A DNA stretch of 64,000 nucleotides from Deefgea tanakiae (GCF_019665765.1 NZ_CP081150.1:2666001-2730000), one strand, 5' to 3'; positions 12,601 to 22,493 are shown, numbered from the stretch's first letter. Translations and numbers: made by a program. Notes: generated from the letters alone by a model not told the origin.

Positions 12601-13804
12601 AGCGATCTTCATTGAAGAACAAGCCTTTGAACAAAGCCTGAACTGCATCTTCAGTTGGTGGCTCACCAGGACGCATCATGCGATAAATCGCCACGCGAGC
12701 TTGCCACTCATCCAATGTCTCATCTGTACGCAAGGTTGCAGAGATGAAGCCACCTTGGTCGAGATCATTGATGTAGAGTGTTTTAATTTCTCTTACTTCT
12801 GCGCTATCGAGTTTAACCAATAGATCTTCAGTAATTTCATCATTCGCTTTCGCCACCAACTCGCCTGTTTCTGGGCTAATCACGGCAGTCGACAACATGC
12901 GGCCATACATGTAATCCAGCGGAACTGGAATACGCGTCATGCCTGCATTGTTGATATCACGAATGGTTTTTGCGGTAATCCGCTTGTCTTTTTGTGCGAG
13001 TACTTTGCCATCATCAGCGATGATGTCAAACTTCGCCACTTCACCGCGCAGACGATCAGGAACCAGTTCCCAATAAATGCCATCATCAGTGAGGTAGAAG
13101 GTATCTGTATCAAAGAATTGAGCCAGAATCTGTTCAGCCGTATACCCCAATGCTTTAAGCAAGATAGAAACCGGCATTTTACGGCGACGGTCAATACGGA
13201 AGAACAACAAATCTTTCGGGTCAAACTCGAAATCGAGCCATGAACCACGGTAAGGGATCACACGTGCTGAGAACAATAATTTGCCTGAGCTGTGTGTTTT
13301 ACCCTTGTCATGCTCAAAGAACACGCCAGGAGAGCGATGCAACTGAGAAACAATTACACGTTCGGTACCGTTGATAACAAACGAACCACTGCGTGTCATG
13401 AGTGGGATTTCACCGAAGTAAACATCCTGCTCTTTCACTTCCTTGACCGTTGGCTTCGATGACTCGCGGTCCATAATGACCAAACGAACACGCGCACGCA
13501 ACGGAGCGGCAAATGTAATACCGCGCTGCTGACATTCTTTAACATCGAATGCTGGCACGCCCAAGGTGTAATGCACAAATTCTAAGCGTGCATATTCGTT
13601 ATGGGAAACGATAGGGAAAATTGAATTAAACGCAGCTTGCAAACCAATTTCGCGACGATCTTCAACAGATACGCCAAGTTGCAAGTATTCGGAATAAGAG
13701 TCAATCTGAGTCGCCAATAGGAATGGCACCTCGAGGACACTCGCCCGCTTCGCAAAACTCTTGCGAATGCGTTTTTTCTCAGTGAACGAGTATTTCATAC
13801 TCAT
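9626..13804 (-). CDS. rpoB: DNA-directed RNA polymerase subunit beta
   Basis: This is the second large catalytic subunit of RNA polymerase. At 1392 residues it is close to the Neisseria protein throughout ([16 protein letters not shown] start; [13 protein letters not shown] end). The rifampicin-binding region ([20 protein letters not shown]) is wild type. The ATG at 13804 follows GGAG by five bases. An ATG two codons later (13798) is also possible. An upstream TTG (13828) is rejected. A hairpin at 13960-13983 separates it from rplL. Confidence 0.99.
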   Translation of the reverse strand: MSMKYSFTEKKRIRKSFAKRASVLEVPFLLATQIDSYSEYLQLGVSVEDRREIGLQAAFNSIFPIVSHNEYARLEFVHYTLGVPAFDVKECQQRGITFAAPLRARVRLVIMDRESSKPTVKEVKEQDVYFGEIPLMTRSGSFVINGTERVIVSQLHRSPGVFFEHDKGKTHSSGKLLFSARVIPYRGSWLDFEFDPKDLLFFRIDRRRKMPVSILLKALGYTAEQILAQFFDTDTFYLTDDGIYWELVPDRLRGEVAKFDIIADDGKVLAQKDKRITAKTIRDINNAGMTRIPVPLDYMYGRMLSTAVISPETGELVAKANDEITEDLLVKLDSAEVREIKTLYINDLDQGGFISATLRTDETLDEWQARVAIYRMMRPGEPPTEDAVQALFKGLFFNEDRYDLSAVGRMKFNSRAYPDRLEEKAPDWQRRFYEQAGKKGITGPGILSTEDIVAVIGILLELRNSRGEVDDIDHLGNRRVRSVGELAENQFRAGLVRVERAVKERLSQAESDNLMPHDLINAKPVSAAVKEFFGSSQLSQFMDQTNPLSEITHKRRVSALGPGGLTRERAGFEVRDVHPTHYGRVCPIETPEGPNIGLINSLSCYARTNEYGFLETPYRKVINGQATLEIEYLSAIQEGKYVIAQANAGLDDDSKLTDELVTCREAGETIVATPDRVQYMDVAPSQIVSVAASLIPFLEHDDANRALMGANMQRQAVPCLRAEAPMVGTGIERTCATDSGTAVTALRGGVVDFVDATRIVVRVNDSETVAGETGVDIYNLVKFTRSNQNTNTNQRPIVVKGDRIEKGDVVADGASTDLGELALGQNMTIAFMPWNGYNFEDSILISEKVIADDRYTSIHIEELNVMARDTKLGPEEITRDISNLSERMLGRLDEAGVVYIGAEVEAGDVLVGKVTPKGETQLTPEEKLLRAIFGEKASDVKDTSLRVPSGMVGTVIDVQVFTREGIERDKRAQAIIDEQLRRYRQDLNDQLRIVNDDLFERIERMIVGKVANGGPKRLAKGTEITSEYLADQVSKHDWFDIRLADEEGARQLEAMKDLIAQMKQEFELRFEDKKRKLTQGDELPPGVIKMVKVYVAVKRRLQPGDKMAGRHGNKGVVSKILPVEDLPHMADGTTVDIVLNPLGVPSRMNIGQILEVHLGWAAKGIGQRIDAMLREQRNVAEVRETLNKIYKSKGKAEDISELSDAEIMNLAQGLRTGMTFASPVFDGADESEIQEMLQLAYPDEDPRTQQLDFNSSKTQMQLFDGRTGEPFERKVTVGVMHYLKLHHLVDDKMHARSTGPYSLVTQQPLGGKAQFGGQRFGEMEVWALEAYGAAYTLQEMLTVKSDDVNGRTKVYENIVKGDHRIDAGMPESFNVLVKEIRSLGIDIDLETY

Positions 13805-13959
13805 AAACTCTCCATGGGTTGGGCGCAATTGACAAACCGCAAACGCCCGAAGATTCGGTTGTGAGCGGTCTCTGGTTTGTCAGCTGCAAGATCAAGCTGC
13901 AAACGATGCATAAGGCACTGCAAACTTGTAAGCAAGGACGCAGTACACAAACGCAAAAG

Positions 13960-13983
13960 GGCAGACGGATTGCTCCGTCTGCC
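13960..13983 (-). terminator. Attenuator-type hairpin between rplL and rpoB
   Basis: A perfect 10-bp GC-rich stem (GGCAGACGGA with TCCGTCTGCC) is capped by a GCAA (GNRA) tetraloop and followed by CTTTTGCG on the minus strand. The short T-run suggests partial termination. The position matches the well-known rplL-rpoB attenuator of E. coli, which sets the ratio of ribosomal protein to polymerase mRNA. Confidence 0.7.
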
Positions 13984-14007
13984 TGCACTACATTACTTCA
14001 ACAACAA

Positions 14008-14382
14008 TTACTTAACTTCAGCAGTAGCGCCGGCTTCGATCAATTTCTTAGCGATTGCATCTGCATCGGCTTTAGACACGCCTTCTTTAACTGGTTTCGG
14101 TGCGCCGTCAACCAAGTCTTTAGCTTCTTTCAAGCCCAAGCCAGTTACTTCACGAACAACTTTAATCACGCCAACTTTCTGTGCGCCAGCGCCAGTCAAG
14201 ATAACGTCGAATTCAGTTTGTTCTTCAGCAGCAGCAGCAGCGCCAGCGCCAGCTGGGCCAGCAACTGCCATAGCAGCAGCAGAAACGCCAAATTTTTCTT
14301 CGAATGCCTTAACGAGGTCATTCAATTCCATAACAGTCAAAGAACCTACTGCTTCAAGGATGTCTTCTTTAGTAACAGCCAT
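14008..14382 (-). CDS. rplL: 50S ribosomal protein L7/L12
   Basis: This is the multicopy stalk protein that recruits translation GTPases. The 124-residue product has the N-terminal L10-binding/dimerisation helices, an Ala/Gly-rich hinge (around residues 38-52) and the conserved C-terminal domain ([35 protein letters not shown]). AGGAG lies eight bases before the ATG. It follows rplJ by 57 nt and precedes the attenuator and rpoB. Confidence 0.98.
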   Translation of the reverse strand: MAVTKEDILEAVGSLTVMELNDLVKAFEEKFGVSAAAMAVAGPAGAGAAAAAEEQTEFDVILTGAGAQKVGVIKVVREVTGLGLKEAKDLVDGAPKPVKEGVSKADADAIAKKLIEAGATAEVK

Positions 14383-14439
14383 TTCTAGTACTCCTGAAAA
14401 TCTTGTCAGATTAAATCAAATTCAAAATAGGGAAAAAGC

Positions 14440-15000
14440 TTAGGCAGCGTCAGCTGGTGCTTCTGTAGTCGCTTCTTCAGCGGCAGCAGGAGCAACTTCA
14501 GCAACAACTTCACCTTCGGCTTTCTTGGCAGCCAATGCGCCAAGACCACGTGCAAACGCAGAAACTGGAGCTTGCATAACACCCAACAACATCGAGAGCA
14601 ATTCATCACGGCTCGGGATAGTAGCGAGTTGGGCAACTTCAGCAGCAGTTAATACTTTGCCTTCGTACGAACCAGCGATCACCTTAATTTTCTCGTCTTT
14701 CTTCGAGAAAGTTTGGATGACTTTAGCTGCAGCAACTGCGTCTTCAGAAATGCCGTACACCAACGGGCCAGACATTTGGTCGGCCAATGCAGCGAACGGT
14801 GTTCCTTCAACAGCACGGCGTGCCAAGGTGTTTTTCAGAACACGCAAGTATACGCCTGACTCACGCGCTTGTTTGCGCAGTTCAGTCATGCTAGCAACCC
14901 CGATTCCACGGTATTCAGCGATAACGATGGTTTGAGCATTTGCAACTACTGCTGCAATCTCAGCCACGACCGCTTTTTTGTCGTCAAGATTCAGACTCAA
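14440..15000 (-). CDS. rplJ: 50S ribosomal protein L10 (TTG start)
   Basis: L10 anchors L7/L12 dimers to the ribosome and, as the L10-L12 complex, represses its own mRNA. The product aligns with Neisseria L10 from a TTG at 15000 (reads TTG AGT CTG AAT). It is preceded by a near-perfect GGAGG six bases upstream. The TTG at 15006 would abut the SD, and the nearby ATG is out of frame. Length is 186 residues with an Ala/Glu-rich C-terminal tail. The weak start codon may matter for autoregulation. Confidence 0.93.
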   Translation of the reverse strand: MSLNLDDKKAVVAEIAAVVANAQTIVIAEYRGIGVASMTELRKQARESGVYLRVLKNTLARRAVEGTPFAALADQMSGPLVYGISEDAVAAAKVIQTFSKKDEKIKVIAGSYEGKVLTAAEVAQLATIPSRDELLSMLLGVMQAPVSAFARGLGALAAKKAEGEVVAEVAPAAAEEATTEAPADAA

Positions 15001-15025
15001 GGTCAACCTCCATTAGTTAAGTTCA

Positions 15026-15193
15026 GCGCGATGAATCGCGCCACCCAATCAAACGGCGACCAATATTCAGGAGACTTTTATTAACTCGAATGAGTCAATG
15101 AGAAGCCTGCATTGGGCACACCGTCTGCGTAGGCTAGCGTTTGGGCGCTGCGATTAAGCCAAAACCAAAGTTTTGGCGCCTACGGTCTTTGAC
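15026..15193 (-). ncRNA. L10 leader: autoregulatory RNA upstream of rplJ
   Basis: The rplA-rplJ gap folds, on the minus strand, into a junction typical of the ribosomal protein L10 leader. The closing stem GTAGGC/GCCTAC (15178-15183 with 15129-15134) encloses a CCAAAAC/GTTTTGG hairpin (15159-15176) and an AGCG/CGCT hairpin (15136-15149). CGCAGACGGTG follows, matching the conserved L10-binding side of known leaders. A GCGCGA/TCGCGC hairpin (15026-15041) lies just before the SD. L10-L12 binding would be expected to repress rplJ-rplL translation. Confidence 0.75.
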
Positions 15194-15199
15194 ATTTTG

Positions 15200-15225
15200 C
15201 TGGACTGTATCGAAATACAACCCAG
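15200..15225 (-). other. UUCG-loop hairpin downstream of rplA
   Basis: An 11-bp stem (two G-U pairs) capped by TTCG lies 13 nt after the rplA stop on the minus strand. There is no T-run. It probably stabilises or marks the 3' end of the L11-L1 segment before the L10 leader. Confidence 0.5.
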
Positions 15226-15238
15226 CAACCCAAAGTCT

Positions 15239-15934
15239 TTACGCTAGAACAGTGGCAGTGTCGACGCGAACGCCTACACCCATTGTGCTAGAAACAGCGA
15301 TCTTTTTGAAGTACACGCCCTTAGAGCTAGCTGGTTTTGCTTTTTGCAAAGCATCAGCCAAAGCTGCTAAGTTTTCTTGCAAGTCAGCAGCAGCAAAGCT
15401 AGCACGACCGATAGTAGCGTGTACAACGCCACCCTTGTCAGTACGGTATTGAACTTGACCGGCTTTCGCGTTTTTAACCGCTTCAGCAACGTTCGGAGTT
15501 ACAGTACCCACTTTCGGGTTAGGCATCAGGCCACGTGGACCCAAGATTTGACCCAATTGACCAACGATACGCATTGCATCTGGAGATGCGATAACGATAT
15601 CAAAGTCCATTACGCCAGCTTTAATTTGTTCAGCCAAATCTTCAAAACCAACGATGTCAGCACCGGCGGCTTTAGCCAATTCAACGTTTGCACCTTGTGT
15701 AAACACAGCAACGCGTACAGTTTTACCAGTACCTTTAGGCAACACAACCGCGCCACGAACAACTTGGTCGGATTTACGTGGATCAACACCAAGATTGAAA
15801 GATACATCAACTGATTCGTTGAATTTTGCAGTAGCTGCAGACTGCACCAAGGCAATTGCATCAGCTACTGGGTAGAATTTATTACGATCTACAGTCGCGT
15901 TCAGAGCTGCAAGACGCTTAGAAACCTTAGCCAT
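15239..15934 (-). CDS. rplA: 50S ribosomal protein L1
   Basis: L1 forms the L1 stalk that guides E-site tRNA, and in E. coli it represses the rplKA mRNA. The 231-residue product is full length ([21 protein letters not shown] start; [25 protein letters not shown] motif). Its ATG directly follows the rplK stop (TAAATG), so the two genes are translationally coupled. GGAGG within the end of rplK serves as RBS. Confidence 0.98.
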   Translation of the reverse strand: MAKVSKRLAALNATVDRNKFYPVADAIALVQSAATAKFNESVDVSFNLGVDPRKSDQVVRGAVVLPKGTGKTVRVAVFTQGANVELAKAAGADIVGFEDLAEQIKAGVMDFDIVIASPDAMRIVGQLGQILGPRGLMPNPKVGTVTPNVAEAVKNAKAGQVQYRTDKGGVVHATIGRASFAAADLQENLAALADALQKAKPASSKGVYFKKIAVSSTMGVGVRVDTATVLA

Positions 15935-16366
15935 TTACACGCCCTCCACGGTAATACCGATTGAACGTGCAGAACCAGCAAGAATGCGTATTGAAGCATC
16001 CATATCGGCGCCAGTCAGGTCGTTTTGCTTAGTTTTAACGATCTCTTCCAGTTGAGCACGAGTCACAACACCAACTTTGTCAGTATGTGGCTTAGCAGAA
16101 CCTTTAGTGATGCCAGCAGCTTTCTTCAAAAGAATAGTTGCTGGAGGTGATTTCATCACGAAAGTGAATGATTTATCTGCATAAGCAGTAATCACCACTG
16201 GAATTGGCAAACCTGGCTCAACGCCTTGGGTTGCAGCATTGAATGCTTTACAAAATTCCATGATATTCAAACCGCGCTGACCCAAAGCCGGACCGATAGG
16301 TGGCGATGGATTTGCTTTACCAGCGGGCACTTGCAGCTTTACATAGCCGACAATTTTTTTAGCCAC
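15935..16366 (-). CDS. rplK: 50S ribosomal protein L11 (GTG start)
   Basis: L11 is the GTPase-associated-centre protein required for RelA activation and a thiopeptide target. The 143-residue product is canonical ([23 protein letters not shown]). The start codon is GTG at 16366 with AGGAG seven bases upstream. It leads the rplKA pair. The 85-nt gap from nusG holds a small hairpin with a GTAA loop (16425-16438), which might be part of an L1-responsive leader. Confidence 0.98.
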   Translation of the reverse strand: MAKKIVGYVKLQVPAGKANPSPPIGPALGQRGLNIMEFCKAFNAATQGVEPGLPIPVVITAYADKSFTFVMKSPPATILLKKAAGITKGSAKPHTDKVGVVTRAQLEEIVKTKQNDLTGADMDASIRILAGSARSIGITVEGV

Positions 16367-16451
16367 GATACAACTCCTAAAAAATGGGTCAAACGCCAGA
16401 ATAAATCCAGCTCCCCAAACATCAACGCATTACTGCGTCAGCCTACACAAA

Positions 16452-16985
16452 TCAAACTTTTTCGACTTGTGAAAATTCCAAATCAACCGGTGTAGCACGA
16501 CCAAAAATCATCACCGATACCTTCAGACGACTCTTCTCGTAATCCACCACTTCAACAGTTGCATTGAAGTCAGCAAATGGGCCATCGGTTACACGCAACG
16601 ACTCACCCACCTCAAACAATACTTTAGGACGCGGCTTTTCAACACCCTCTTGCACCTGCTGCATCATGCGCTCAACTTCTTTCGCAGGAATTGGCATGGG
16701 CTTAGTACCACTACCACCGATAAAACCAGTCACTTTTGGTGTACTTTTCACCAAGTGCCAGCTATCGTCAGTCATATCCATTTCAACGAAAACATAGCCA
16801 GGATAGAACTTTCGCTCTGTTAGCGTTTTCTTTCCGTTTTTGATTTCCATTACTTCTTCGACTGGAACCAGAATCTGGCCAAACAAATGCGCCATTTCCA
16901 ATCGACCAATTTTTTCAATCAATGCCTTCTGAACACTTTTTTCAAAGCCAGAATACGCATGAACCACATACCAGCGCATACCCAT
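16452..16985 (-). CDS. nusG: Transcription termination/antitermination factor NusG
   Basis: NusG binds the RNA polymerase clamp, suppresses pausing, and links polymerase to Rho or to ribosomal S10. The 177-residue product has the NGN domain ([31 protein letters not shown]) and the C-terminal KOW domain ([20 protein letters not shown]). The ATG at 16985 has GGAG eight bases upstream. It lies 14 nt after secE, the standard secE-nusG operon. Confidence 0.98.
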   Translation of the reverse strand: MGMRWYVVHAYSGFEKSVQKALIEKIGRLEMAHLFGQILVPVEEVMEIKNGKKTLTERKFYPGYVFVEMDMTDDSWHLVKSTPKVTGFIGGSGTKPMPIPAKEVERMMQQVQEGVEKPRPKVLFEVGESLRVTDGPFADFNATVEVVDYEKSRLKVSVMIFGRATPVDLEFSQVEKV

Positions 16986-16999
16986 CGTGAATTCTCCGT

Positions 17000-17356
17000 T
17001 TATTTACCGCGACCGAGCACGATATCGTAAAACAACCAAGCGAGACCTGAGTCAACCGCCCACATAAACAGAGCCAAAACACTAACAAACAAGAAAACCA
17101 CAGCAGTCACCTGCCATGTTTCTTTTTTACTAGGCCAAACAACCTTTTGCGCTTCTTTAATTGAATCACGAGCGTAGTCAACAAAAGTGCCGCCCAACGT
17201 GGTAAACCACATCACAACACCCGCTGCAACCAAACCCACAGCAACAGAAACAGAACCTAAAAAGGACTGGCCCGCCGGAACCATATAAAAACCAGCCACA
17301 CCCAATGCCACTAATGAAAGGGCTGCTACTATCTTCAGTCGTTCTATGCTTTGCAT
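17000..17356 (-). CDS. secE: Preprotein translocase subunit SecE
   Basis: SecE is an essential part of the SecYEG protein-conducting channel in the inner membrane. The 118-residue product is the long proteobacterial form with three membrane helices. The conserved SecE region ([21 protein letters not shown]) precedes the last helix. The RBS is poor. It sits between tRNA-Trp and nusG, as in many proteobacteria. Confidence 0.97.
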   Translation of the reverse strand: MQSIERLKIVAALSLVALGVAGFYMVPAGQSFLGSVSVAVGLVAAGVVMWFTTLGGTFVDYARDSIKEAQKVVWPSKKETWQVTAVVFLFVSVLALFMWAVDSGLAWLFYDIVLGRGK

Positions 17357-17374
17357 TGCTTTATCTGCGACCCA

Positions 17375-17407
17375 TAAAACAGAGCCGCTCCTTCTCAGGA
17401 ACGGCTC
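17375..17407 (-). terminator. Partial terminator hairpin between tRNA-Trp and secE
   Basis: An 11-bp stem (GAGCCGTTCCT with AGGAGCGGCTC, one G-U) capped by GAGA, a GNRA tetraloop, is followed by TGTTTTATG on the minus strand. It would reduce read-through from the highly expressed tRNA-tufB unit into secE-nusG-rplK and form the 3' side of the tRNA-Trp precursor. Confidence 0.6.
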
Positions 17408-17420
17408 CGTTGATATATTG

Positions 17421-17496
17421 TGGCAGGCGAGGGGGGTCTCGAACCCACAACCCCCGGTTTTGGAGACCGGTACTCTACCAATTGAGCTACTCGCCT
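17421..17496 (-). tRNA. tRNA-Trp (CCA)
   Basis: The cloverleaf is complete: 5' AGGCGAG acceptor strand, D arm, anticodon loop CTCCAAA with CCA (17461-17463), T arm GGTTCGAGACC and encoded CCA end. Length is 76 nt. It lies between tufB and secE, the usual betaproteobacterial order. Confidence 0.97.
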
Positions 17497-17544
17497 ACGG
17501 AGAGGGCATAACTATAACAACGTTAAACCCTTTTTGCAACCTTT

Positions 17545-18735
17545 TTATACTAAAACTGTTGCTACAACACCAGCACCAACTGTACGACCACCTTCGCGAA
17601 TCGCGAAACGCAAACCTTGCTCCATTGCTACTGGGCAGATCAAAGTTACGGTGATAGATACGTTGTCACCAGGCATTACCATTTCTGTACCTTCTGGCAA
17701 ATCAATTGCGCCAGTTACGTCAGTAGTACGGAAGTAGAACTGTGGACGGTAGTTGCTAAAGAATGGTGTATGACGACCACCTTCATCTTTAGACAAAACA
17801 TAGATCTCAGCAGTAAATTTAGTGTGTGGCGTGATTGAACCCGGTTTAGCCAAAACTTGACCACGTTGAACGTCCTCACGTTTTGTACCACGCAACAACG
17901 CACCAATGTTGTCACCTGCCTGACCTTGGTCAAGCAATTTACGGAACATCTCAACACCAGTACAAGTCGTCTTAACTGTTGGCACGATACCAACGATTTC
18001 GATCTCTTCACCAACTTTAACAATACCGCGCTCTACACGACCAGTCACAACAGTACCGCGACCAGAGATAGAGAACACATCTTCAACTGGCATCAAGAAT
18101 GTACCGTCGATTGCGCGCTCTGGCTCAGGAATGTAAGTATCCAAAGCATCCGCCAAGCGGAAGATTGCTGGCTCGCCGTATTCTGATTGATCACCCTCAA
18201 GCGCCAAACGCGCAGAACCAGTAATAACAGGAGTGTCATCACCAGGGAAATCGTATTTAGACAACAAATCACGAATTTCCATTTCCACCAATTCAAGCAA
18301 CTCAGCATCATCAACCAAGTCAGCTTTGTTCATGAATACGATGATGTATGGAACACCAACTTGACGAGACAATAAGATGTGCTCGCGAGTTTGTGGCATA
18401 GGACCATCAGCTGCAGAAACAACCAATACCGCACCATCCATCTGCGCCGCACCAGTAATCATGTTTTTTACGTAGTCCGCGTGACCTGGGCAGTCAACGT
18501 GAGCGTAGTGACGTGCTTCAGTTTCGTATTCAACGTGAGCAGTATTAATAGTAATACCACGTGCTTTTTCTTCTGGTGCGCTATCAATAGATGCGTAATC
18601 TTTAGCAATGCCGCCGAATTTTTTCGACAGGATTGTAGTAATCGCAGCTGTCAGCGTTGTTTTGCCATGATCCACGTGACCAATTGTACCCACGTTAACG
18701 TGAGGCTTTGTCCGTGTAAACTTTTCCTTAGCCAT
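17545..18735 (-). CDS. tufB: Translation elongation factor Tu (copy B)
   Basis: This is the second EF-Tu gene, encoding a 396-residue protein identical to that of tufA (840-2030). It is co-transcribed with tRNA-Tyr, tRNA-Gly, tRNA-Thr and tRNA-Trp, as in the E. coli tRNA-tufB operon. AAGGA lies about eight bases before the ATG. The two copies diverge most at both ends of the coding region and in flanking DNA. Long internal stretches are nearly identical. Confidence 0.99.
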   Translation of the reverse strand: MAKEKFTRTKPHVNVGTIGHVDHGKTTLTAAITTILSKKFGGIAKDYASIDSAPEEKARGITINTAHVEYETEARHYAHVDCPGHADYVKNMITGAAQMDGAVLVVSAADGPMPQTREHILLSRQVGVPYIIVFMNKADLVDDAELLELVEMEIRDLLSKYDFPGDDTPVITGSARLALEGDQSEYGEPAIFRLADALDTYIPEPERAIDGTFLMPVEDVFSISGRGTVVTGRVERGIVKVGEEIEIVGIVPTVKTTCTGVEMFRKLLDQGQAGDNIGALLRGTKREDVQRGQVLAKPGSITPHTKFTAEIYVLSKDEGGRHTPFFSNYRPQFYFRTTDVTGAIDLPEGTEMVMPGDNVSITVTLICPVAMEQGLRFAIREGGRTVGAGVVATVLV

Positions 18736-18785
18736 TGCTTATTTCCTTCTCGAGATCTTGAAATAAATTAATAACTGACAACTGT

Positions 18786-18860
18786 TGGAGCCGATGATGA
18801 GAATTGAACTCATGGCCTCTCCCTTACCAAGGGAGTGCTCTACCCCTGAGCTACATCGGC
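18786..18860 (-). tRNA. tRNA-Thr (GGT)
   Basis: The 5' GCCGATG acceptor strand pairs with CATCGGC. The anticodon loop is TTGGTAA (GGT), the T arm GAGTTCAATTC and the encoded end CCA. Length is 75 nt. It lies six nt from tRNA-Gly and upstream of tufB. Confidence 0.97.
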
Positions 18861-18866
18861 AGAAAC

Positions 18867-18940
18867 TGGAGCGGGTGAAGGGAATCGAACCCTCGTCGTA
18901 AGCTTGGAAGGCTTCTGCTCTACCATTGAGCTACACCCGC
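18867..18940 (-). tRNA. tRNA-Gly (TCC)
   Basis: The 5' GCGGGTG acceptor strand pairs with CACCCGC. The anticodon loop is CTTCCAA (TCC), the T loop TTCGATT and the encoded end CCA. Length is 74 nt. It is in the middle of the Tyr-Gly-Thr-tufB transcript. Confidence 0.97.
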
Positions 18941-18993
18941 AGGACTTATTTCTGTGATTCGCCCTCACTGTCGAACCTCGACAATTTGGTATC

Positions 18994-19079
18994 TGGTGGC
19001 GGGGGAAGGATTCGAACCTTCGAAGGCTGAGCCGCCGGATTTACAGTCCGGACCCGTTGACCGCTGGGGTAACCCCGCC
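18994..19079 (-). tRNA. tRNA-Tyr (GTA)
   Basis: This is a class II tRNA of 86 nt with a long variable arm. The acceptor GGCGGGG pairs with CCCCGCC, the anticodon loop is CTGTAAA (GTA) and CCA is encoded. It is the first gene of the tRNA-tufB operon, about 13 nt from the predicted transcription start. Confidence 0.97.
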
Positions 19080-19092
19080 ACAGAGAGCCCGC

Positions 19093-19121
19093 ATTATGAA
19101 CAGAGCCCCCAAAGTCGTCAA
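19093..19121 (-). promoter_or_regulatory. Promoter of tRNA-Tyr-Gly-Thr-tufB-tRNA-Trp
   Basis: The -35 is TTGACG (19116-19121), the spacer 17 nt and the -10 CATAAT (19093-19098). A GC-rich discriminator (GCGGGC) follows, typical of stringently controlled stable-RNA promoters. AT-rich DNA upstream could act as an UP element. Confidence 0.8.
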
Positions 19122-19206
19122 ACATTTTTGACTATTTTTATCTACATTTCCAGACAAAAACAGCTAAACCCATAATTTTATTAATTAAATAATTTTTGCA
19201 CAAAGC

Positions 19207-20007
19207 TTAAACGCCCTGCTTCTTGGTGCTAGACCAGAAAAATAAAGCGATCCCAAATAAAATCATAGGCAGACACAGCAACTGCCCCATACTCAAATTC
19301 ATCGCAAGCAAGCCCAAAAAATCATCCGGCTCACGCGCAAACTCAGCAACAAAGCGGAATCCGCCATAGCCAATCAAGAACAGAGCAGAAATTTGGCCTG
19401 TTGGACGCGGCTTAGCCGAAAAGCCCCACAAAATAACAAACAACAACACCCCTTCGAGCGCGAACTGATACAACTGCGAAGGATGACGTGGCAAACCATC
19501 TTGTGATTGCGGAAATATCATCGCCCATGGCATTGCGGCATCGGTCACACGCCCCCACAACTCGCCATTAATAAAGTTACCTAATCGCCCTGCCGCCAAA
19601 CCGAGCGGAACCAAGGGCGCAATAAAATCGGTGACCTGAAAAAAGCTGCGGTTGGTTTTGCGTGCGAACAAAGCCATCGCCACCAACACACCCAAAAATC
19701 CACCATGGAAAGCCATACCGCCTTCCCAAACCTTCAGGATATCAATCGGATTAGCAAAATAGAAAGCGGGCTTATAAAACAGCACGTAGCCAAGGCGACC
19801 ACCCAATATCACGCCCATTACGCCATAAAACAGCAAGTCATCCATTTCACTGGTTCGCCACGCAGGCGGATTGCCGCGACGAATGCGCCAACGCCCCAAC
19901 ATAACAAACAAAACAAATCCGATTAAGTACATCAGACCGTACCAATGCACGCCAAATCCACCATAAATTGAGATAGCAACCGGATCAAATTGCGGATGAA
20001 CTAACAT
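19207..20007 (-). CDS. lgt: Phosphatidylglycerol-prolipoprotein diacylglyceryl transferase
   Basis: Lgt transfers diacylglycerol from phosphatidylglycerol to the lipobox cysteine of prolipoproteins at the inner membrane. The 266-residue product has about seven hydrophobic segments, the HGGF motif ([12 protein letters not shown]) and the Lgt signature [18 protein letters not shown] lies before the ATG at 20007. It is divergent from ilvD and alone on the minus strand. The AT-rich 3' region has no GC-rich terminator. Confidence 0.97.
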   Translation of the reverse strand: MLVHPQFDPVAISIYGGFGVHWYGLMYLIGFVLFVMLGRWRIRRGNPPAWRTSEMDDLLFYGVMGVILGGRLGYVLFYKPAFYFANPIDILKVWEGGMAFHGGFLGVLVAMALFARKTNRSFFQVTDFIAPLVPLGLAAGRLGNFINGELWGRVTDAAMPWAMIFPQSQDGLPRHPSQLYQFALEGVLLFVILWGFSAKPRPTGQISALFLIGYGGFRFVAEFAREPDDFLGLLAMNLSMGQLLCLPMILFGIALFFWSSTKKQGV

Positions 20008-20176
20008 AATTTACCTCTAAATGTGAGCTGGCGATTATACCGCTAGAGCCCTCACTTCAATCACCTTTTCGCACCACATCAACAAAGACAATTTACCTTG
20101 CGCACTTCCGAAACCCTCTATTGCTTTTTTTTCGCTACAATCTACAAACTATTCGCACACAGCCCAAGGACACGAA

Positions 20177-22087
20177 ATGCCAACTTACCGCTCACGCACC
20201 ACCACCCACGGCCGCAATATGGCCGGCGCCCGCGCTCTTTGGCGCGCCACAGGCATGAAAGACGGTGACTTTGACAAGCCAATCATCGCTGTCTGCAATT
20301 CATTTACGCAATTTGTTCCAGGCCACGTGCACTTACACAACCTCGGTCAATTGGTTGCGCGTGAAATCGAAAAAGCAGGCGGTGTCGCCAAAGAATTCAA
20401 CACCATCGCCGTCGACGACGGTATCGCCATGGGTCATGGCGGTATGCTGTATAGCCTACCAAGCCGAGATTTAATTGCGGATTCAGTGGAATACATGGTC
20501 AATGCTCACTGCGCCGACGCGATTGTTTGTATTTCCAACTGTGACAAAATTACCCCTGGCATGTTGATGGCTTCCTTACGCCTCAATATCCCTGTGATTT
20601 TCGTTTCTGGCGGTCCAATGGAAGCCGGCAAGGTTGATTGGAACGGTGTAGTTCGTAAACTCGACCTCGTTGATGCGATGGTCGAAGCCGCCGACGACAA
20701 AGTCAGCGACGAGCAAGTAGCCGAAATCGAGCGCAGCGCCTGCCCAACCTGTGGCTCTTGCTCTGGCATGTTTACTGCCAACTCAATGAACTGCCTCACC
20801 GAAGCGCTAGGTCTTTCACTACCTGGCAATGGCTCGATGCTCGCCACACACGGCGATCGCAAACAACTATTCCTACAAGCCGGCCGCACGATTGTTGATC
20901 TCGCTAAACGCTACTACGAGCAAGACGACGAATCCGTACTACCACGCAATATCGCCACTTTTGAAGCGTTTGAAAATGCCATTGCGCTCGACATCGCCAT
21001 GGGCGGCTCAACCAACACCGTATTACACTTGCTCGCTGCAGCGAACGAAGCCGGCGTCGACTTCAAAATGGCCGACATCGACCGCATGAGCCGTAAAGTA
21101 CCGTGCCTCGCCAAAGTCGCACCTGCAACGCAAAAATATCATATGGAAGACGTACATCGCGCAGGTGGCGTCATCGGCATCTTGGCCGAACTGGATCGCG
21201 CCGGACTGATTCACCGCGACGTACCTACGGTACACGCCAAAACCATGGGCGAAGGACTTGATCAATGGGATATCGTTAAAAACTCACCCGACAGCCTAGC
21301 TCACTTGATGTACCGCGCAGCACCGGGCGGCGTCGCAACGACCATCGCCTTTAGCCAAAGCATGCGCTGGCCTGAGCTTGACCTTGACCGCGCGAACGGC
21401 TGCATCCGCAACAAAGAAAACGCCTACTCGCAAGACGGCGGCATCGCCGTTCTCTACGGCAACATCGCCGAACGCGGCTGCATCGTCAAAACGGCGGGCG
21501 TGGATGAAAGCATGTTTGAGGTCGATCAACTGCGCTACACCACCAGCGTACCAACATCGACCATTCGCATCTTCAAAGGCCCAGCCCGCGTTTACGAAAG
21601 CCAAGACGATGCGGTTGCTGGCATTTTGAATGATGAAGTAAAAGCCGGTGAAGTGGTCGTAATTCGCTACGAAGGCCCGAAAGGCGGCCCCGGCATGCAA
21701 GAGATGCTCTACCCAACGTCTTACCTGAAATCAAAAGGCTTGGGTAAATACTGCGCCCTACTGACTGACGGTCGCTTCTCTGGCGGCACTTCAGGCCTAT
21801 CCATTGGTCACGCCAGCCCTGAAGCAGCAGAAGGCGGCACGATCGGCCTCGTTGAACAAGGCGACATCATTGAAATCGACATCGCAACGCGCCGCATTCA
21901 GCTCATGGTTAGCGACGAAGAACTCGCCACTCGCCGCGCAGCCATGAATGCCCGTGGCAAAGATGCTTGGAAGCCAGTAAGCCGCGAACGCTACGTGAGC
22001 GCAGCGCTACGCGCCTACGCAGCGATGACCACCAGCGCTGACACTGGCGCAGTGCGCGACGTGAGCCAGGTTGAGCGAAAAGATTAA
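20177..22087 (+). CDS. ilvD: Dihydroxy-acid dehydratase
   Basis: IlvD dehydrates 2,3-dihydroxy-isovalerate and 2,3-dihydroxy-3-methylvalerate to the 2-keto acids, the third step of Ile/Val synthesis. The 636-residue product carries the Fe-S cysteines in [11 protein letters not shown] and [20 protein letters not shown], and the C-terminal [15 protein letters not shown] motif. The C-terminal tail beyond RAYAAM is about 20 residues longer than in E. coli. RBS AAGGA precedes the ATG. It is the only plus-strand gene in this part and ends in its own terminator. Confidence 0.98.
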   Translation: MPTYRSRTTTHGRNMAGARALWRATGMKDGDFDKPIIAVCNSFTQFVPGHVHLHNLGQLVAREIEKAGGVAKEFNTIAVDDGIAMGHGGMLYSLPSRDLIADSVEYMVNAHCADAIVCISNCDKITPGMLMASLRLNIPVIFVSGGPMEAGKVDWNGVVRKLDLVDAMVEAADDKVSDEQVAEIERSACPTCGSCSGMFTANSMNCLTEALGLSLPGNGSMLATHGDRKQLFLQAGRTIVDLAKRYYEQDDESVLPRNIATFEAFENAIALDIAMGGSTNTVLHLLAAANEAGVDFKMADIDRMSRKVPCLAKVAPATQKYHMEDVHRAGGVIGILAELDRAGLIHRDVPTVHAKTMGEGLDQWDIVKNSPDSLAHLMYRAAPGGVATTIAFSQSMRWPELDLDRANGCIRNKENAYSQDGGIAVLYGNIAERGCIVKTAGVDESMFEVDQLRYTTSVPTSTIRIFKGPARVYESQDDAVAGILNDEVKAGEVVVIRYEGPKGGPGMQEMLYPTSYLKSKGLGKYCALLTDGRFSGGTSGLSIGHASPEAAEGGTIGLVEQGDIIEIDIATRRIQLMVSDEELATRRAAMNARGKDAWKPVSRERYVSAALRAYAAMTTSADTGAVRDVSQVERKD

Positions 22088-22108
22088 TCAGTGAATTGAA
22101 ATGCACGC

Positions 22109-22136
22109 AAAAAGACAGCCTAGGCTGTCTTTTTTT
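22109..22136 (+). terminator. Terminator of ilvD
   Basis: AGACAGCC-TA-GGCTGTCT forms a perfect stem flanked by AAAAA and TTTTTTT, so it can work on both strands. It lies 21 nt after the ilvD stop. Confidence 0.9.
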
Positions 22137-22197
22137 ATGGACGTATTGGACTATTGCTATTAAGCAGGAAGGCACAGCGAGCAATACCCTAGAAAAC

Positions 22198-22231
22198 AAA
22201 AAACCCGCTCAGCTTACGCCTGCGGGTTTTT
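22198..22231 (-). terminator. Terminator downstream of the tRNA-Phe genes
   Basis: A 10-bp stem AAAAACCCGC/GCGGGTTTTT has a 13-nt loop. On the minus strand it follows the second tRNA-Phe by 22 nt and ends in a T-run. On the plus strand it could back up the ilvD terminator. Confidence 0.8.
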
Positions 22232-22253
22232 GCTTCGGAACAAACCGAAATAC

Positions 22254-22329
22254 TGGTGGCTCGTCTCGGAATCGAACCAAGGACACGCGGATTTTCAATC
22301 CGCTGCTCTACCAACTGAGCTAACGAGCC
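22254..22329 (-). tRNA. tRNA-Phe (GAA), second in transcription order
   Basis: Acceptor GGCTCGT pairs with ACGAGCC. The anticodon loop is TTGAAAA (GAA), the T loop TTCGATT and the encoded end CCA. Length is 76 nt. The sequence is identical to the copy at 22385-22460. Confidence 0.97.
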
Positions 22330-22347
22330 ATGCTACTAGAGCATTTG

Positions 22348-22377
22348 AAAAAGGGTCTAGCTAGAAGCTAGACCCTT
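22348..22377 (-). terminator. Terminator-like hairpin between the tandem tRNA-Phe genes
   Basis: A perfect 12-bp stem (AAGGGTCTAGCT/AGCTAGACCCTT) with a 3-nt loop runs into TTTTTC on the minus strand. It could stop most transcription after the first tRNA-Phe, or be a processing signal. Confidence 0.75.
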
Positions 22378-22384
22378 GAATACT

Positions 22385-22460
22385 TGGTGGCTCGTCTCGG
22401 AATCGAACCAAGGACACGCGGATTTTCAATCCGCTGCTCTACCAACTGAGCTAACGAGCC
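22385..22460 (-). tRNA. tRNA-Phe (GAA), first in transcription order
   Basis: This copy is identical over 76 nt to the one at 22254-22329. It sits directly behind a strong promoter. A perfect 8-bp leader hairpin (TTCGAAAC/GTTTCGAA, 22462-22485) abuts its 5' end and may guide RNase P. Confidence 0.97.
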
Positions 22461-22493
22461 ATTCGAAACACTGCTTCGTTTCGAAGAGCCGCA

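Noticed and set aside
13819-14388. Overlapping plus-strand frames across the rpoB-rplL junction
   Set aside because: They read through an attenuator hairpin and antisense of rplL. Ala/Ser runs mirror the L7/L12 hinge.
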